The notes: generated by a model from the letters alone, not told the origin. 64,000 nucleotides of DNA from Ruminococcus sp. (GCA_015066785.1 SVNT01000002.1:186001-250000); one strand, 5' to 3'; shown: positions 26,336-35,805, numbered from the stretch's first letter. Numbers and translations: made by a program.

Positions 26336-27006
26336 TGAAAGTATCACATAGAGAAAAGGTCATTCTTATGGTGCTTATATTCCTTATTATTGTAGGTATC
26401 GGCGGAATGACTCTCATCAAGTCAGAATTCCAGACATGGCGTACAACATGTACAGACCTCGAAAAGAAGCAGGCTGAAAAGGACGCTGTTGACGCAAAAA
26501 TCGCAACAGACGCAGACCTCGAAGCACAGATTAAGGAACAGTACAAGACAGCTGAAAAGGCTCAGGATTTCTTCTACGACGAAATGATGACATACGCTGT
26601 TGAACAGGAACTCACTCCGATTTTCGTTGAAAACGATATCATTGTTACAGGCGTACAGATTGAAGAGCAGGAAGCAGCAGAGGCTGAATACTACCTCTAC
26701 GACCTCTTCAGCGTTGATTATGAGCTCGGCACAGCCGCAGACCTCAACGAATCAAGACTCCACGCAAAGAAGGGCCTTGCTGAATATGTTGTTGTTGTAA
26801 CAGAAGAACCTCAGGAGCTTGTTCTTACAGAAATTGCTTATACAGTAGGCGGAGAAGAAGGAATCGTATGGCAGGAACTCATCGGTGCCCTCGATCAGAT
26901 TTCTCACCTCGACAGATCAATCTACATTTCTGAAATTGACGATACTTCCGTAACAATGAGAGTATTCTCACTTGCTGAAATGCAGGAGCCTAAGCTCAAG
27001 CCATAG
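26335..27006 (+). CDS. pilO: PilO-like pilus assembly protein
   Basis: 223-residue bitopic protein: cytoplasmic start KVSHREKV, TM at about 10-26 (LMVLIFLIIVGIGGMTLI), a coiled coil (about 35-75) and a C-terminal domain. Low sequence similarity is normal for PilO; the call rests on the layout and on the position right after the PilM-PilN gene, with TAATG stop-start overlap. It would pair with the PilN part through the outer-face domains. Confidence 0.75.
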   Translation: MKVSHREKVILMVLIFLIIVGIGGMTLIKSEFQTWRTTCTDLEKKQAEKDAVDAKIATDADLEAQIKEQYKTAEKAQDFFYDEMMTYAVEQELTPIFVENDIIVTGVQIEEQEAAEAEYYLYDLFSVDYELGTAADLNESRLHAKKGLAEYVVVVTEEPQELVLTEIAYTVGGEEGIVWQELIGALDQISHLDRSIYISEIDDTSVTMRVFSLAEMQEPKLKP

Positions 27007-27009
27007 TAA

Positions 27010-27052
27010 TCATATCAATCCCGCCCGCCAGAATTGACGGGTGGGCTTTGAT
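27010..27052 (+). other. Intra-operon hairpin between pilO and the PilX-like gene
   Basis: CCCGCCCG pairs with CGGGTGGG inside an outer ATCAA/TTTGAT stem (27012-27051). No T run follows, so it is likely a transcript processing or stabilising structure rather than a terminator. Confidence 0.5.
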
Positions 27053-27090
27053 GCCAAAAGATACAATATTAACGAAAGGAGTTGTGCAAA

Positions 27091-29199
27091 GTGAAGACGA
27101 AAGCGAAAACCACCAGAACCAAGGGCTCGGCGCTGTTTATGGTCATCTGTATGATGTCTATAATGCTCGTTGTCGTTATGACAGCCATGGCTATGGTATC
27201 GGTGGCACATACAAAGTCTCTTCAGAACTACTCATCAAGCCAGAGTTATGTTTCAGCAAAGAACGTAATGGACACATTCGTTAACGCAATGGGACCGACT
27301 TCGTCACTTTCAGACACAGAAAAGGAAGACCTTTTCGGTCAGCTTTATAATTGGTATATAGCAGACCCTACAACCCTCCATCTCGGTAAGGATGATATGT
27401 CCACGGCAGAGCATCTCCAGTTTACAGTATCGGATATTCCCGAAGGTCTTACATCGGGAGGAGACGCTTCAGAAAGATCAGCATTTGTTGATATGTACCT
27501 CTGGGATGTCAAGACAACAGGTACCTCAACAGGTAACCCCGAAGTACAGATTAAGCTCAAGACAACCGTAACAAGCGGTGCGGGCGATACAGAGCAGACA
27601 AGAACTCTCGTAAAGACATTCTACTACGAGTTCAAGATTATGCCCACATCACTTCCCTTTGACTGTGCCGTTAAGACAAACGGTACCTTCTCTCCGGGAG
27701 GGACACAGCTTAACATCATCGGCCCTGCAACAATCCGTCAGGGTAGCCTTACTGTAAAGGACAACAACGGTAAGGGCGGTCTCCAGGGTATGACATATAT
27801 CAATGGCGACCTTACTTTCGCAAACTCATCGACAACATCGGTGGCTACTGTACCTTCACTTACAGTAGCGGGAACACTCGACGTACAGAACTTCCTGAAC
27901 ATCGAGCCCAGTTCGACAAACGCATTCATCTACTGCGAGGAGCTTGAATGGCAGAACGCACCTGTAAACAGCGGATTTTCTATCATTTCCGTAGGTGACG
28001 CTACATTCAACAACCAGACAACACTTCCCGCAGATTCACCCCTTTATGTAGGTGGAGACCTCAATTTCTCAACATCTACACACACACTCAGCGCACCCGT
28101 TTACTGTTGGGGAGATATAAACCTCGGTAACGGCGTAACTGACAACTGCACAGTATACATGACAGCAGGCTCGACGCTTTCAGCACTCGGAAGTTCCATT
28201 ACAGTAAGCGAAGCAAACAAGTCACTCACTGTAAACGGCAAGACCATAACCGTTGAAATCATCGACGAAACAACATATCCTGTTTCATGTCTTACAACAG
28301 ACCTCACAAAGTACGACGGAACAAACGACAACTACACACTCGACATTCAGATTCCTCATGCTGCAACATCAAAGCAGTTTGCAATTGAAACAGAAGTAAG
28401 CAAGTACGTTTCAATCACAAGCGGCGGCGTGTCCGAAGATCCTTCATCACCTATCGGTTGTGAAATCGACATCAGCGACGCTATGAACGCAAAGGAATTT
28501 GCAAGCTCTGAGCTTGGTGTGTCATGGCCCGGTAAGGATCCCCTTACAGGCGAAGTTGACCCGATGGATGTTGACGTTGTAATCGACCCGTCAACTCTTG
28601 CACCGGGTACAACAGTAACACTCTCACCGGGAGATAAGGTATACCTCAAGGGCGGCTCATACGACGGAATTGATATTGAAGTCGTAGGTTCAGGCGACAA
28701 GGTTGTTATCTTCCAGGATGAAGACGTTGACCTCAGTAACTGTAACGTAACCTCAGAGGCTTACAGAGATATGGCTGCAACGGGAACAATCGACGCAACA
28801 GCGCTCGGTGTTGACCCGAACTACACACCTATCTACTGGCTCGTAAGCGGCTCATCAACAACACTTGAATACAGCGCAGGCGGCTCAAGCCCGAACTCAC
28901 TTTCAACACTCAACGCTTACATCTATTCGGTAGGCGCAGGTGAAGTAAACGTAGGTCTCGGCGACACAACCTGTAACGGCACAGAGTATACTGTACTCTA
29001 CACACAGCCCGACGGCTCTGTAACTACCAACACAACGAAGGTTGCAGTAGCAGGCGGTATCACAGGTGAAAACGTAACCTGCGGTATCGACGGCGCAATT
29101 GTATTCATCGGCGCTAACGGAGCACCTCCGCTTCCGCCTCCGACATACGACCCGACTGACTATAACTTCAGCGGCGGCGTATATAGCTACAAGCTGTAA
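27091..29199 (+). CDS. Large PilX-like pilus-associated surface protein
   Basis: 702-residue protein in the pilus operon, started at GTG 27091 (AAAGGAG 10 bases upstream; TTG 27082 also possible). A short basic head (KTKAKTTRTKGSALFMVICMM) leads into a TM helix with a PilX_N-like pattern, but the canonical GFTLVE cleavage motif is absent. The remainder is a long exported region rich in Thr, Ser, Gly and Asn, with repeated beta-strand-like phrases (GPATIRQGSLTVKDNNG, GDATFNNQTTL, GDLNFSTSTH), suggesting a beta-solenoid. It is about four times longer than usual PilX. A tip adhesin role is an inference. Confidence 0.7.
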   Translation: MKTKAKTTRTKGSALFMVICMMSIMLVVVMTAMAMVSVAHTKSLQNYSSSQSYVSAKNVMDTFVNAMGPTSSLSDTEKEDLFGQLYNWYIADPTTLHLGKDDMSTAEHLQFTVSDIPEGLTSGGDASERSAFVDMYLWDVKTTGTSTGNPEVQIKLKTTVTSGAGDTEQTRTLVKTFYYEFKIMPTSLPFDCAVKTNGTFSPGGTQLNIIGPATIRQGSLTVKDNNGKGGLQGMTYINGDLTFANSSTTSVATVPSLTVAGTLDVQNFLNIEPSSTNAFIYCEELEWQNAPVNSGFSIISVGDATFNNQTTLPADSPLYVGGDLNFSTSTHTLSAPVYCWGDINLGNGVTDNCTVYMTAGSTLSALGSSITVSEANKSLTVNGKTITVEIIDETTYPVSCLTTDLTKYDGTNDNYTLDIQIPHAATSKQFAIETEVSKYVSITSGGVSEDPSSPIGCEIDISDAMNAKEFASSELGVSWPGKDPLTGEVDPMDVDVVIDPSTLAPGTTVTLSPGDKVYLKGGSYDGIDIEVVGSGDKVVIFQDEDVDLSNCNVTSEAYRDMAATGTIDATALGVDPNYTPIYWLVSGSSTTLEYSAGGSSPNSLSTLNAYIYSVGAGEVNVGLGDTTCNGTEYTVLYTQPDGSVTTNTTKVAVAGGITGENVTCGIDGAIVFIGANGAPPLPPPTYDPTDYNFSGGVYSYKL

Positions 29200-29211
29200 G
29201 GAGGGGTATGT

Positions 29212-29568
29212 ATGATGACAAAGAAAAAAATGAAGGCAAAAGGATTCACACTCGTTGAACTTATCGTTGCAATTGCCGTATTTATGATTATGGCAATTGT
29301 CCTTGCATCAGCAATTACATTCACCTCTAACCTCGTATATTCAAGCCAGAATATCACGAAGAAGGTAAACAACCAGAGCTCATACGGAATTGACACGGCA
29401 GTGGCACCCCCCGACCCGACAACAACTTCCGATACTGTAAAGATTTCAATTTCAGGTAAGGATGTAGAAATCGACGTAGACCTCATCGAAGTTGAAGGTG
29501 CGTCAGCAGGCTCGGGCGAAGCGGATTACGATTCCGCACCTAACCGCAAGTATATGGTGGTTAAGTAA
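29212..29568 (+). CDS. Minor prepilin (type IV pilin-like)
   Basis: 118-residue prepilin. The class III leader is MTKKKMKAKG, cut before FTLVELIVAIAVFMIMAIV; Glu at +5 is present. The short C-terminal domain contains a Pro-rich patch (AVAPPDPTTTSD). AAGGAGGGG lies before two successive ATG codons (29212, 29215). The prepilin peptidase gene at 30523-31308 would process it. Confidence 0.88.
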   Translation: MMTKKKMKAKGFTLVELIVAIAVFMIMAIVLASAITFTSNLVYSSQNITKKVNNQSSYGIDTAVAPPDPTTTSDTVKISISGKDVEIDVDLIEVEGASAGSGEADYDSAPNRKYMVVK

Positions 29569-29625
29569 ACAGTGATTAATGAGAGCGCTCCGCAAAGCGC
29601 AACGCCGAGCGGAGCGAATATCACG

Positions 29626-29667
29626 AAAGGAGGGCATACTTCTTCGCAAGAAAAGTATGATATAACA
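29626..29667 (+). promoter_or_regulatory. Ribosome site bridged to the start codon by a hairpin
   Basis: A strong AAAGGAGGG (29626-29634) lies 33 bases before the likely ATG at 29668, too far for normal use. A stem CATACTT (29635-29641) / AAGTATG (29653-29659) sits exactly between; when folded, it leaves 8 bases between stem and ATG. The hairpin therefore seems to bring the Shine-Dalgarno to working distance. Upstream, CGCTCCGC (29587 region) and GCGGAGCG form another stem. Confidence 0.55.
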
Positions 29668-30456
29668 ATGAAGAAAAAGTTAAACGGCTTTACTCTTGTT
29701 GAGCTTATCGTATCGATGGCGCTTCTGGCAATTCTTATGATCATGATAGGACTCATGTTCAGACCTATCGGAAGACTTCTTGCAGATACGACAAATTACA
29801 CCGAGGACAGATATGTCATCGACGAGATGAACGAAATCATCGACAGTCATCTCAAGTTTGCAACAGGCGTAGAAATCTATTACGATGTTGCGGGATACAA
29901 CGCAATGGACTCAACCGCTGCAGGTACTGCACTCGGCGTTGCGTATCCGAGATGGCTTGAAATAAGAAATGTTTCAGCAAATACATATACCACAACGGCA
30001 CTCGGTTATGACCCGAACGAATACGATATAAACGGAACGACAACCTACACCGCAGGACGAATTGTCAAGAAGGACAACGAACACGGTCTTGCATGGATGG
30101 CAGGCTCAAAGGCGTTCTACGGCAGCGGAAACTACTTCGTAAACCTTGAGACATCAAGCGGAAGCCCGATGGTAGCGTCAAACAGACTCCAGTTCACAAC
30201 ATACGCAATCAACGAAGAGTGGGCATTTGCAGATGATATTCCGACAACACAGGAGTACATGCTGGAAACTACATTCAGAGACCAAGAACCTGATTCCTGT
30301 CTTGGATGGGAAACCGCAGGCCATCAGGTTGTTTCAAACTATTCAACACATGAAGTTGTTTTCGTAAACAGCCCTACTGTTAATCTTCACGACGGCGGCG
30401 CAGGTGGCGGCGGCGTAAACATTATGATTTACTACAAGCTCCCCGGAGATGTATAA
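29668..30456 (+). CDS. Minor prepilin, PilW/PilV-like
   Basis: 262-residue prepilin from ATG 29668: leader MKKKLNG then FTLVELIVSMALLAILMIMIGL. A GTG at 29572 would add 32 residues, longer than normal for a leader, so I prefer the inner start. The exported domain (about 230 residues) is large for a pseudopilin, similar in size to PilW-type minor pilins, and ends with a Gly-rich GGAGGGG stretch near VNIMIYYKL. It is the last gene of the pilC operon, facing pilD. Confidence 0.85.
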   Translation: MKKKLNGFTLVELIVSMALLAILMIMIGLMFRPIGRLLADTTNYTEDRYVIDEMNEIIDSHLKFATGVEIYYDVAGYNAMDSTAAGTALGVAYPRWLEIRNVSANTYTTTALGYDPNEYDINGTTTYTAGRIVKKDNEHGLAWMAGSKAFYGSGNYFVNLETSSGSPMVASNRLQFTTYAINEEWAFADDIPTTQEYMLETTFRDQEPDSCLGWETAGHQVVSNYSTHEVVFVNSPTVNLHDGGAGGGGVNIMIYYKLPGDV

Positions 30457-30473
30457 TCAATCAAAACAAAAAT

Positions 30474-30514
30474 TAAAGGCAGTCCGAACAAGCTGCTCAG
30501 ACTGCCTTTAATAA
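30474..30514. terminator. Bidirectional terminator between minor pilin and pilD
   Basis: TTAAAGGCAGTC pairs with GACTGCCTTTAA around a 14-base loop, with A/T runs on both sides, fitting the convergent genes. Confidence 0.88.
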
Positions 30515-30522
30515 TTTTTGTT

Positions 30523-31308
30523 CTAAACCCTTAAAAGTGAAGCATACATATCGAAAAGCTGATTACCGAAAAGTGTACCGAAGAAAATCCCGATACACAG
30601 CCACGGGCCGAATGCGAACTTCGACTGTTTCTTCACCTTCTTGATAATCATACCGACTACTGCGGCAATGATTATCCCGAAGAAAGCCGCAACGACAATT
30701 CCCTTGTATCCGAGATACGCTCCCGCACACGCCATAAGGATAACGTCACCCATTCCGATTCCCTTCGTGATGAGGGCGATTATCAGGAACGGTATGCTGA
30801 CAATTACCGCACCGATGAGGCGTTCTTTAAGGGTTGCAATATCGGTAAGGAAATACGCAGGCACCGAAAGTACCCCGCCGATAAGAAGTATCGGAACATC
30901 CATTTCCTGAGTGTCCCAGTCCATAAAAGCGGTAGCGATGATAACCGAGAAGAAAACAGCGGTTATTATGAACGCCCACGAAAGACTGAACTTAAACAGC
31001 GTTGCAACAAAGACAAGTCCCGTAAGGGATTCGACAAGGGGATAGCGGCGTGAGATTTTTTCACCGCAGCCACGGCATTTTCCCCTGAGGGCAAGCCAAC
31101 TGAAAATCGGGAAAAGGTCGTACCACTTAATCGGCTCACCGCAGGTCATACAGTGCGAGTTGCTCTTGACGAGAGATTCACCTTTCGGTATTCTGAAAAT
31201 CACAACATTCAGAAAACTTCCTATGCAGGCGCCGAAACAGAAAACTATGACGGCAATTCCGACGGTGATAATCGGGTAGTCAAAAAGATATTCGGGTCGA
31301 AGAAACAT
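30523..31308 (-). CDS. pilD: Prepilin peptidase (A24 family)
   Basis: Cleaves prepilin leaders and usually methylates the new N-terminus. The 261-residue membrane protein has the N-terminal methylase-type zinc site CMTCGEPIKWYD ... CRGCGEKIS (two CxxC), which marks the bifunctional form, and the aspartyl protease residues in FMDWDTQEMD and GMGDVIL. Multiple TM segments follow. It sits among the pilus genes but on the opposite strand. Confidence 0.93.
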   Translation of the reverse strand: MFLRPEYLFDYPIITVGIAVIVFCFGACIGSFLNVVIFRIPKGESLVKSNSHCMTCGEPIKWYDLFPIFSWLALRGKCRGCGEKISRRYPLVESLTGLVFVATLFKFSLSWAFIITAVFFSVIIATAFMDWDTQEMDVPILLIGGVLSVPAYFLTDIATLKERLIGAVIVSIPFLIIALITKGIGMGDVILMACAGAYLGYKGIVVAAFFGIIIAAVVGMIIKKVKKQSKFAFGPWLCIGIFFGTLFGNQLFDMYASLLRV

Positions 31309-31448
31309 TTTTATTCCCCCTAAAAATTAATACATACATTTTAACACACATTTACAATGATTTCAAGGTATCTTGCAAAAGTCTGTATGTCAGACGGATT
31401 TTTGGAGGGTATCCTCAAGAGAAATACAAAAAAACGGAGGCCTATTTT

Positions 31449-33137
31449 ATGAAAAACATTCCTGTTGGACAGTATTTGGTGCAAAAAGGACTTATTTCAG
31501 ACGAACAGTTGCAGCAGGTCCTTGCAGCACAGAAAGAAAACCGTGTACCCGGTAAATTTTTCGGTGACTATGTAATTGAAATGGGATTTATCTCAGACGT
31601 TGACTTCTCAAAGGTTCTTGCAGAACGTATGGGTGTTGAGTATGTTGACCTCTCTGAATACAAGATAAACGAACAGGCAGTAAAGAAAATCCCTGAGGCT
31701 CTCGCAAAGAAGCACACAATCATTGCTATCAATATCACAGGTAAGCGTCTTACGGTTGCTACAAACGACCCCGTAAACTTCTACATCTTTGAAGACGTAA
31801 AGGTTATTTCGGGAATGGACGTTATCCCCGTTCTTGCAACAAAGGACCAGATTACAAAGGCAATCGGCAGAAGCTATTCAATGCAGAATGTTGACTCCGT
31901 TATCGACAGTGTTACAAACCAGTTCATCTCAGAAGATGACATCGCAGCAGTTGAAGAAGCTGAATCCTCAGAAAGAATCGACAACGCACCTATCGTAAAG
32001 CTCGCTACAACAATCGTAGAGAACTCATTCCGTCTCGGTGCGTCGGATATTCATATCGAGCCTTTCAAGAGCTACACAAGAATCCGTGTCAGAGTTGACG
32101 GCGAACTTGTTGAACTCATGCAGGTTTCGAACGTAGTACATAACTCACTTTCTACTCGTATCAAGATCATAAGCGGTATGAACATCGCTGAAAAGCGTGT
32201 ACCTCAGGACGGTCGTTTCACACAGGAAGTTGACGGCGTAACACTCGACGTCCGTGTATCTTCACTTCCTATGGTATGCGGCGAAAAGATCGTTATCCGA
32301 ATTCTTTCAACAGGTGACGTATCTGTAAGAAAGATTACAGACCTCGGTATGACAGACTACAACTACACAATGTTCGAAAAGATGATCCGTTGCCCGCACG
32401 GCGTTGTGCTCGTAACAGGACCTACCGGATCGGGTAAGTCAACTACACTTTACGCTGCTCTCGGTGAGCTTGCAAAGCCTAACGTAAACGTAGTAACAGT
32501 AGAAGACCCTGTCGAAAAGAACATCGAAGGCGTTAACCAGTGTCAGGTTAACACAAAGGCAGGTATGACATTCGCAGCTGCTCTTCGTTCAATCCTCCGT
32601 CAGGACCCCGACATCGTAATGATCGGAGAAATGCGTGATACCGAAACAGCAGAAATCGGTATCAGAGCCGCTATCACAGGACACCTTGTTCTTTCAACAC
32701 TCCATACAAACGACGCTGCATCAACAATCACCCGTCTTTGCGACATGGGTATCGCACCCTACATGGTTGCTACATCACTTATCGGTGTTATCGCACAGCG
32801 ACTTGTTAAGTTACTCTGCCCCGAATGCCGCAAGATGAAGATGTCAGACGAAAACGACAACGAACTCCTCGGAGTGGACACATCAGTTCCGATATACGAG
32901 CCCTGCGGATGTTCAAAGTGTAACAACACAGGTTACTCAGGCCGTTCGGCTATCCACGAAATCATCCTCTGTAACAGTGAGCTTTCAACGCTTATCGCTA
33001 ACGGCGGCGGCACAGAAGAAATCGCTGCTATGGCTAAGCAGAACGGAACAAGACTCCTCCGTGACAACGTTGCTGAGCTTGTTATGCAGGGTAAAACAAG
33101 TATGGACGAACTCATCAAGACAACATTCTCTATCTAG
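31449..33137 (+). CDS. pilB: Type IV pilus extension ATPase PilB with MshEN-type N-domain
   Basis: Motor ATPase for pilus growth, 562 residues. The N-terminal part (about 1-140: PVGQYLVQKGLISDEQLQQVLAAQ ...) is an MshEN/GspE-II domain, a fold that binds c-di-GMP in several relatives. Then Walker A GPTGSGKST (about 322), the Asp box, Walker B DPDIVMIGEMRD and His box HLVLSTLHTND, and a four-cysteine zinc site (CPEC ... CGCSKC). Together with c-di-GMP enzymes in the window this suggests direct control of extension by c-di-GMP, not proven. Confidence 0.94.
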   Translation: MKNIPVGQYLVQKGLISDEQLQQVLAAQKENRVPGKFFGDYVIEMGFISDVDFSKVLAERMGVEYVDLSEYKINEQAVKKIPEALAKKHTIIAINITGKRLTVATNDPVNFYIFEDVKVISGMDVIPVLATKDQITKAIGRSYSMQNVDSVIDSVTNQFISEDDIAAVEEAESSERIDNAPIVKLATTIVENSFRLGASDIHIEPFKSYTRIRVRVDGELVELMQVSNVVHNSLSTRIKIISGMNIAEKRVPQDGRFTQEVDGVTLDVRVSSLPMVCGEKIVIRILSTGDVSVRKITDLGMTDYNYTMFEKMIRCPHGVVLVTGPTGSGKSTTLYAALGELAKPNVNVVTVEDPVEKNIEGVNQCQVNTKAGMTFAAALRSILRQDPDIVMIGEMRDTETAEIGIRAAITGHLVLSTLHTNDAASTITRLCDMGIAPYMVATSLIGVIAQRLVKLLCPECRKMKMSDENDNELLGVDTSVPIYEPCGCSKCNNTGYSGRSAIHEIILCNSELSTLIANGGGTEEIAAMAKQNGTRLLRDNVAELVMQGKTSMDELIKTTFSI

Positions 33138-33181
33138 TCTATACTATTATATAATATTGCCGAAAGGATGTAGAATACAGT

Positions 33182-34261
33182 ATGCAGACAATTAATATCG
33201 ACGCACTGCTTGAAGAAACACGACTCCTCGGATGTTCGGACTTGCATTTTACAACGAATATTCCCCCGGTTGTTCGTCTGCACGGTTCACTCAGAAAGCT
33301 GAGTGCATATCCCGAAATGACAAACGATATGATTATGGCGGTAGCTGCACAGATGACAAACACCCGTCAGCTCGAAAGTATCAAGGCTTTCATCGATACC
33401 GACTTCTCGTTCGTATCAAAGACAGGATACCGTCACCGTGTCAACGTCTACCATCAGAGAGGTCAGGTCGGCATCGCTATCCGACTCCTCAGAAACGACA
33501 TCCCGACACTTAAAGACCTTCAGCTTCCCCCCGTTGTATCAGAATTTGTAATGCGTCCCCGTGGACTTATCCTCGTAACGGGACCTACAGGTTCGGGTAA
33601 GTCAACATCGCTTGCCGCTATGATTGACTACATCAACGAGCACAGAAGCGCACACGTAATCACAATCGAAGACCCTATCGAATATGTACACGAGCATAAG
33701 CGTTGTATGATCAACCAGCGTGAAGTCGGCGCCGACGTAGACTCCTTTGCGGGAGCGCTCCGTGCCGCACTCCGTGAAGACCCCGACGTTATCCTCGTAG
33801 GAGAAATGCGTGACTACGAAACAATCACTGCTGCGGTAACAGCCGCTGAAACAGGACACCTCGTTATGTCAACACTCCATACCACATCAGCAGCCGACAC
33901 GGTTAACCGTATCATCGACGTATTCCCTGCTCACCAGCAGGCACAGATCAGAACACAGCTTGCCGCTACCCTCGTTGGTATCATGACGCAGACCCTCGTT
34001 CCCACATCGGACGGCGAAGGTCGAATTGCGGCAACAGAAATCCTCTACGCATCAGACGCTATCGCAGCTATGATTCGTGACGGTAAGACACATATGATTC
34101 CTTCTGCTATCCAGACAGGTAAGTCACAGGGTATGATGTGTCTCGACCAGTCACTCGCAAAGCTGGTTAACGACGGTATTATCACAATCGACAGCGCTAT
34201 TGAGCGTTGTGCAAGTAAGGTTGACCTTCAGAGATTTATGGGCAACCGTTACGACCTCTAA
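33182..34261 (+). CDS. pilT: Pilus retraction ATPase PilT
   Basis: 359-residue motor for pilus retraction. Start region INIDALLEETRLLGCSDLHF is PilT-like; Walker A GPTGSGKST near residue 138, Walker B DPDVILVGEMRD, His box HLVMSTLHTTSAADTVNRIIDVFPAHQQ, and the C-terminal AIRD-like AAMIRDGKTHMIPSAIQTGKSQGM, a hallmark of PilT over PilB. It follows pilB after 44 bases. Presence of PilT implies retractable pili. Confidence 0.95.
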   Translation: MQTINIDALLEETRLLGCSDLHFTTNIPPVVRLHGSLRKLSAYPEMTNDMIMAVAAQMTNTRQLESIKAFIDTDFSFVSKTGYRHRVNVYHQRGQVGIAIRLLRNDIPTLKDLQLPPVVSEFVMRPRGLILVTGPTGSGKSTSLAAMIDYINEHRSAHVITIEDPIEYVHEHKRCMINQREVGADVDSFAGALRAALREDPDVILVGEMRDYETITAAVTAAETGHLVMSTLHTTSAADTVNRIIDVFPAHQQAQIRTQLAATLVGIMTQTLVPTSDGEGRIAATEILYASDAIAAMIRDGKTHMIPSAIQTGKSQGMMCLDQSLAKLVNDGIITIDSAIERCASKVDLQRFMGNRYDL

Positions 34262-34271
34262 TATTAATAAA

Positions 34272-34310
34272 ATTTGTCCACAGGTGTTTGTTTATGAACA
34301 CCTGTGGGTG
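34272..34310 (+). terminator. Hairpin after pilT
   Basis: TCCACAGGTGTT and AACACCTGTGG form an 11-bp stem with a loop of 8. There is no T run on the plus strand, so it may stabilise the 3' end or pause polymerase. The rest of the 34262-34525 gap is AT-rich and holds only the pilin promoter. Confidence 0.5.
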
Positions 34311-34420
34311 AATTTATGAACAAACCTTGTACAAAATGTCAAAAACGCACAACAAATACAGCACATTAAAGATAAAATGTACAAAGTTCGATTTTTTTGG
34401 TTTATTTTTTAAAAAAAGTA

Positions 34421-34449
34421 TTGACATATTATGAATGGCTAGGTATAAT
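34421..34449 (+). promoter_or_regulatory. Consensus promoter for the pilin genes
   Basis: TTGACA (34421-34426), 17 bases, TATAAT (34444-34449): perfect match to the sigma-A consensus, with A/T-rich upstream sequence that could act as an UP element. It fits strong expression of the pilin pair. Confidence 0.9.
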
Positions 34450-34525
34450 AAGAATACAACAAGAGATAAACCAAATTGTTCAAATTTTAAATTAAACAAT
34501 TTGAAAGTTTGGGAGGGGCACACCA

Positions 34526-35206
34526 ATGAAGCTTACAAGAAAAACGAAAGGTTTTACTTTCGTTGAACTTATAGTTGTAATGGCTATCATAGGGGTACTT
34601 ACCGCAACACTCGTAATCGGCGTAAGCGCAATGCTTCGTGACAGAAAATACGATGACGCAAACGCAAAAGCGGAAACCTTATTCAGATCATTACAGGTAA
34701 AGCTCAACTACTACGACGTAAGTGGCCACACAACAATGGTCAGCGGCGCAGAGGTTGAGGGAATAGCAGGGGTTGCAAGACCCACATCCACAAGCGAATA
34801 TCTCTACATAAGCAATGGCGCAGACCAGACAAACCTCGGAAGAGGTTCATGGTGCTACGGTTCAGGCACACCGTTCAACGGAAGTACCGTAACAAATTAC
34901 GATACAACAGCAGCGGTTGACGACTTCAGCATGGAAGTTGACATGCACAGCATCGCAAGTGCCGAAAGAATTGAAGCAGGCGTTATGCCGTCCTGGCTCG
35001 CTAAAATTGATATGAGAACATATACAGTAATGTATGTCCTCTATACTGAAGATGAATTCGACTTGACAAACGGTTCAAACGGCTTCCTTGACAGTTCTTC
35101 ATCTGACGATGACGGTTATTATACGGACAGAGCAGAACAGGAAGAAGACCGTTCAAACAGAGACGAATGCATTATCGGATGTTATCCGTTCAAAAATCAG
35201 TTCTAA
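34526..35206 (+). CDS. Prepilin upstream of the major pilin
   Basis: 226-residue prepilin: leader MKLTRKTKG, then FTFVELIVVMAIIGVLTATLVIG with Glu +5. The exported domain ends in an acidic segment (EDEFDLTNG, SSSDDDGYYTDRAEQEEDRSN). GGGAGGGG precedes ATG. It shares the strong promoter with the major pilin, with a partial terminator between, so it is probably made in a smaller amount. Confidence 0.87.
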   Translation: MKLTRKTKGFTFVELIVVMAIIGVLTATLVIGVSAMLRDRKYDDANAKAETLFRSLQVKLNYYDVSGHTTMVSGAEVEGIAGVARPTSTSEYLYISNGADQTNLGRGSWCYGSGTPFNGSTVTNYDTTAAVDDFSMEVDMHSIASAERIEAGVMPSWLAKIDMRTYTVMYVLYTEDEFDLTNGSNGFLDSSSSDDDGYYTDRAEQEEDRSNRDECIIGCYPFKNQF

Positions 35207-35212
35207 TCCACG

Positions 35213-35262
35213 GAAAAGCGTTCTTACTGACACGATGTAAGAGCTTTTTATAAAAAAATATT
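35213..35262 (+). terminator. Attenuator-like hairpin between the two pilins
   Basis: AAAGC-gt-TCTTAC pairs with GTAAGA-GCTTT, followed by TTATAAAAAAAT. The bulged stem and poor T run suggest partial termination or an RNA end-protecting stem upstream of the major pilin. Confidence 0.5.
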
Positions 35263-35280
35263 TTACAGGAGGGGTTTCTA

Positions 35281-35805
35281 ATGAGAAATCTTAAAGCAAA
35301 GGGCTTTACACTCGTAGAGCTTATCGTAGTTATCGCTATCATCGGCGTACTCGCAGCAGTATTGGTTCCTTCAATGCTCGGCTACATGAGAGACTCAAAG
35401 ATCTCACAGGCTAACTCAAACGCACACACAATCTACACATCAGCTCAGGCTGCAGTAACAAAGTATGCTACAGCTAACGGTACAGCTCAGACAAAGAGCG
35501 GTGCATTCACATCTGGTAACCTTGCAAAGGGTGACGCTACACCTTCAGGTTCTACTTACGATGTAACACTCGATAAGGGTGCTGTTCTTAAGGACTTCGG
35601 TTCTTACCTCGGCGACCAGTTCGTTGGTGCTTTCTCATTCAAGGTAGGCGCTTCAGGCGACACAATCGAATATGCACTTTACTCAGATGATACAGCTAAC
35701 CTCGGCACAATTCCTGCTAGCGAAGCTGATCAGATCGACGGCTACAAGGCTGGTACACTCGTAGGTGTTCATCCTCAGTATCCTACAGTAGCAGCAGGTA
35801 CGTAA
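35281..35805 (+). CDS. pilA: Likely major type IV pilin
   Basis: 174-residue prepilin: leader MRNLKAKG, then FTLVELIVVIAIIGVLAAVLVPSMLGYM with Glu +5. The mature part is Ala/Thr/Gly-rich without cysteines, about 166 residues, and codon use is strongly biased to the preferred set, as expected for an abundant subunit. GGAGGGG lies upstream and a strong terminator follows, so the 3' end is fixed. Major status is inferred from these signs. Confidence 0.9.
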   Translation: MRNLKAKGFTLVELIVVIAIIGVLAAVLVPSMLGYMRDSKISQANSNAHTIYTSAQAAVTKYATANGTAQTKSGAFTSGNLAKGDATPSGSTYDVTLDKGAVLKDFGSYLGDQFVGAFSFKVGASGDTIEYALYSDDTANLGTIPASEADQIDGYKAGTLVGVHPQYPTVAAGT

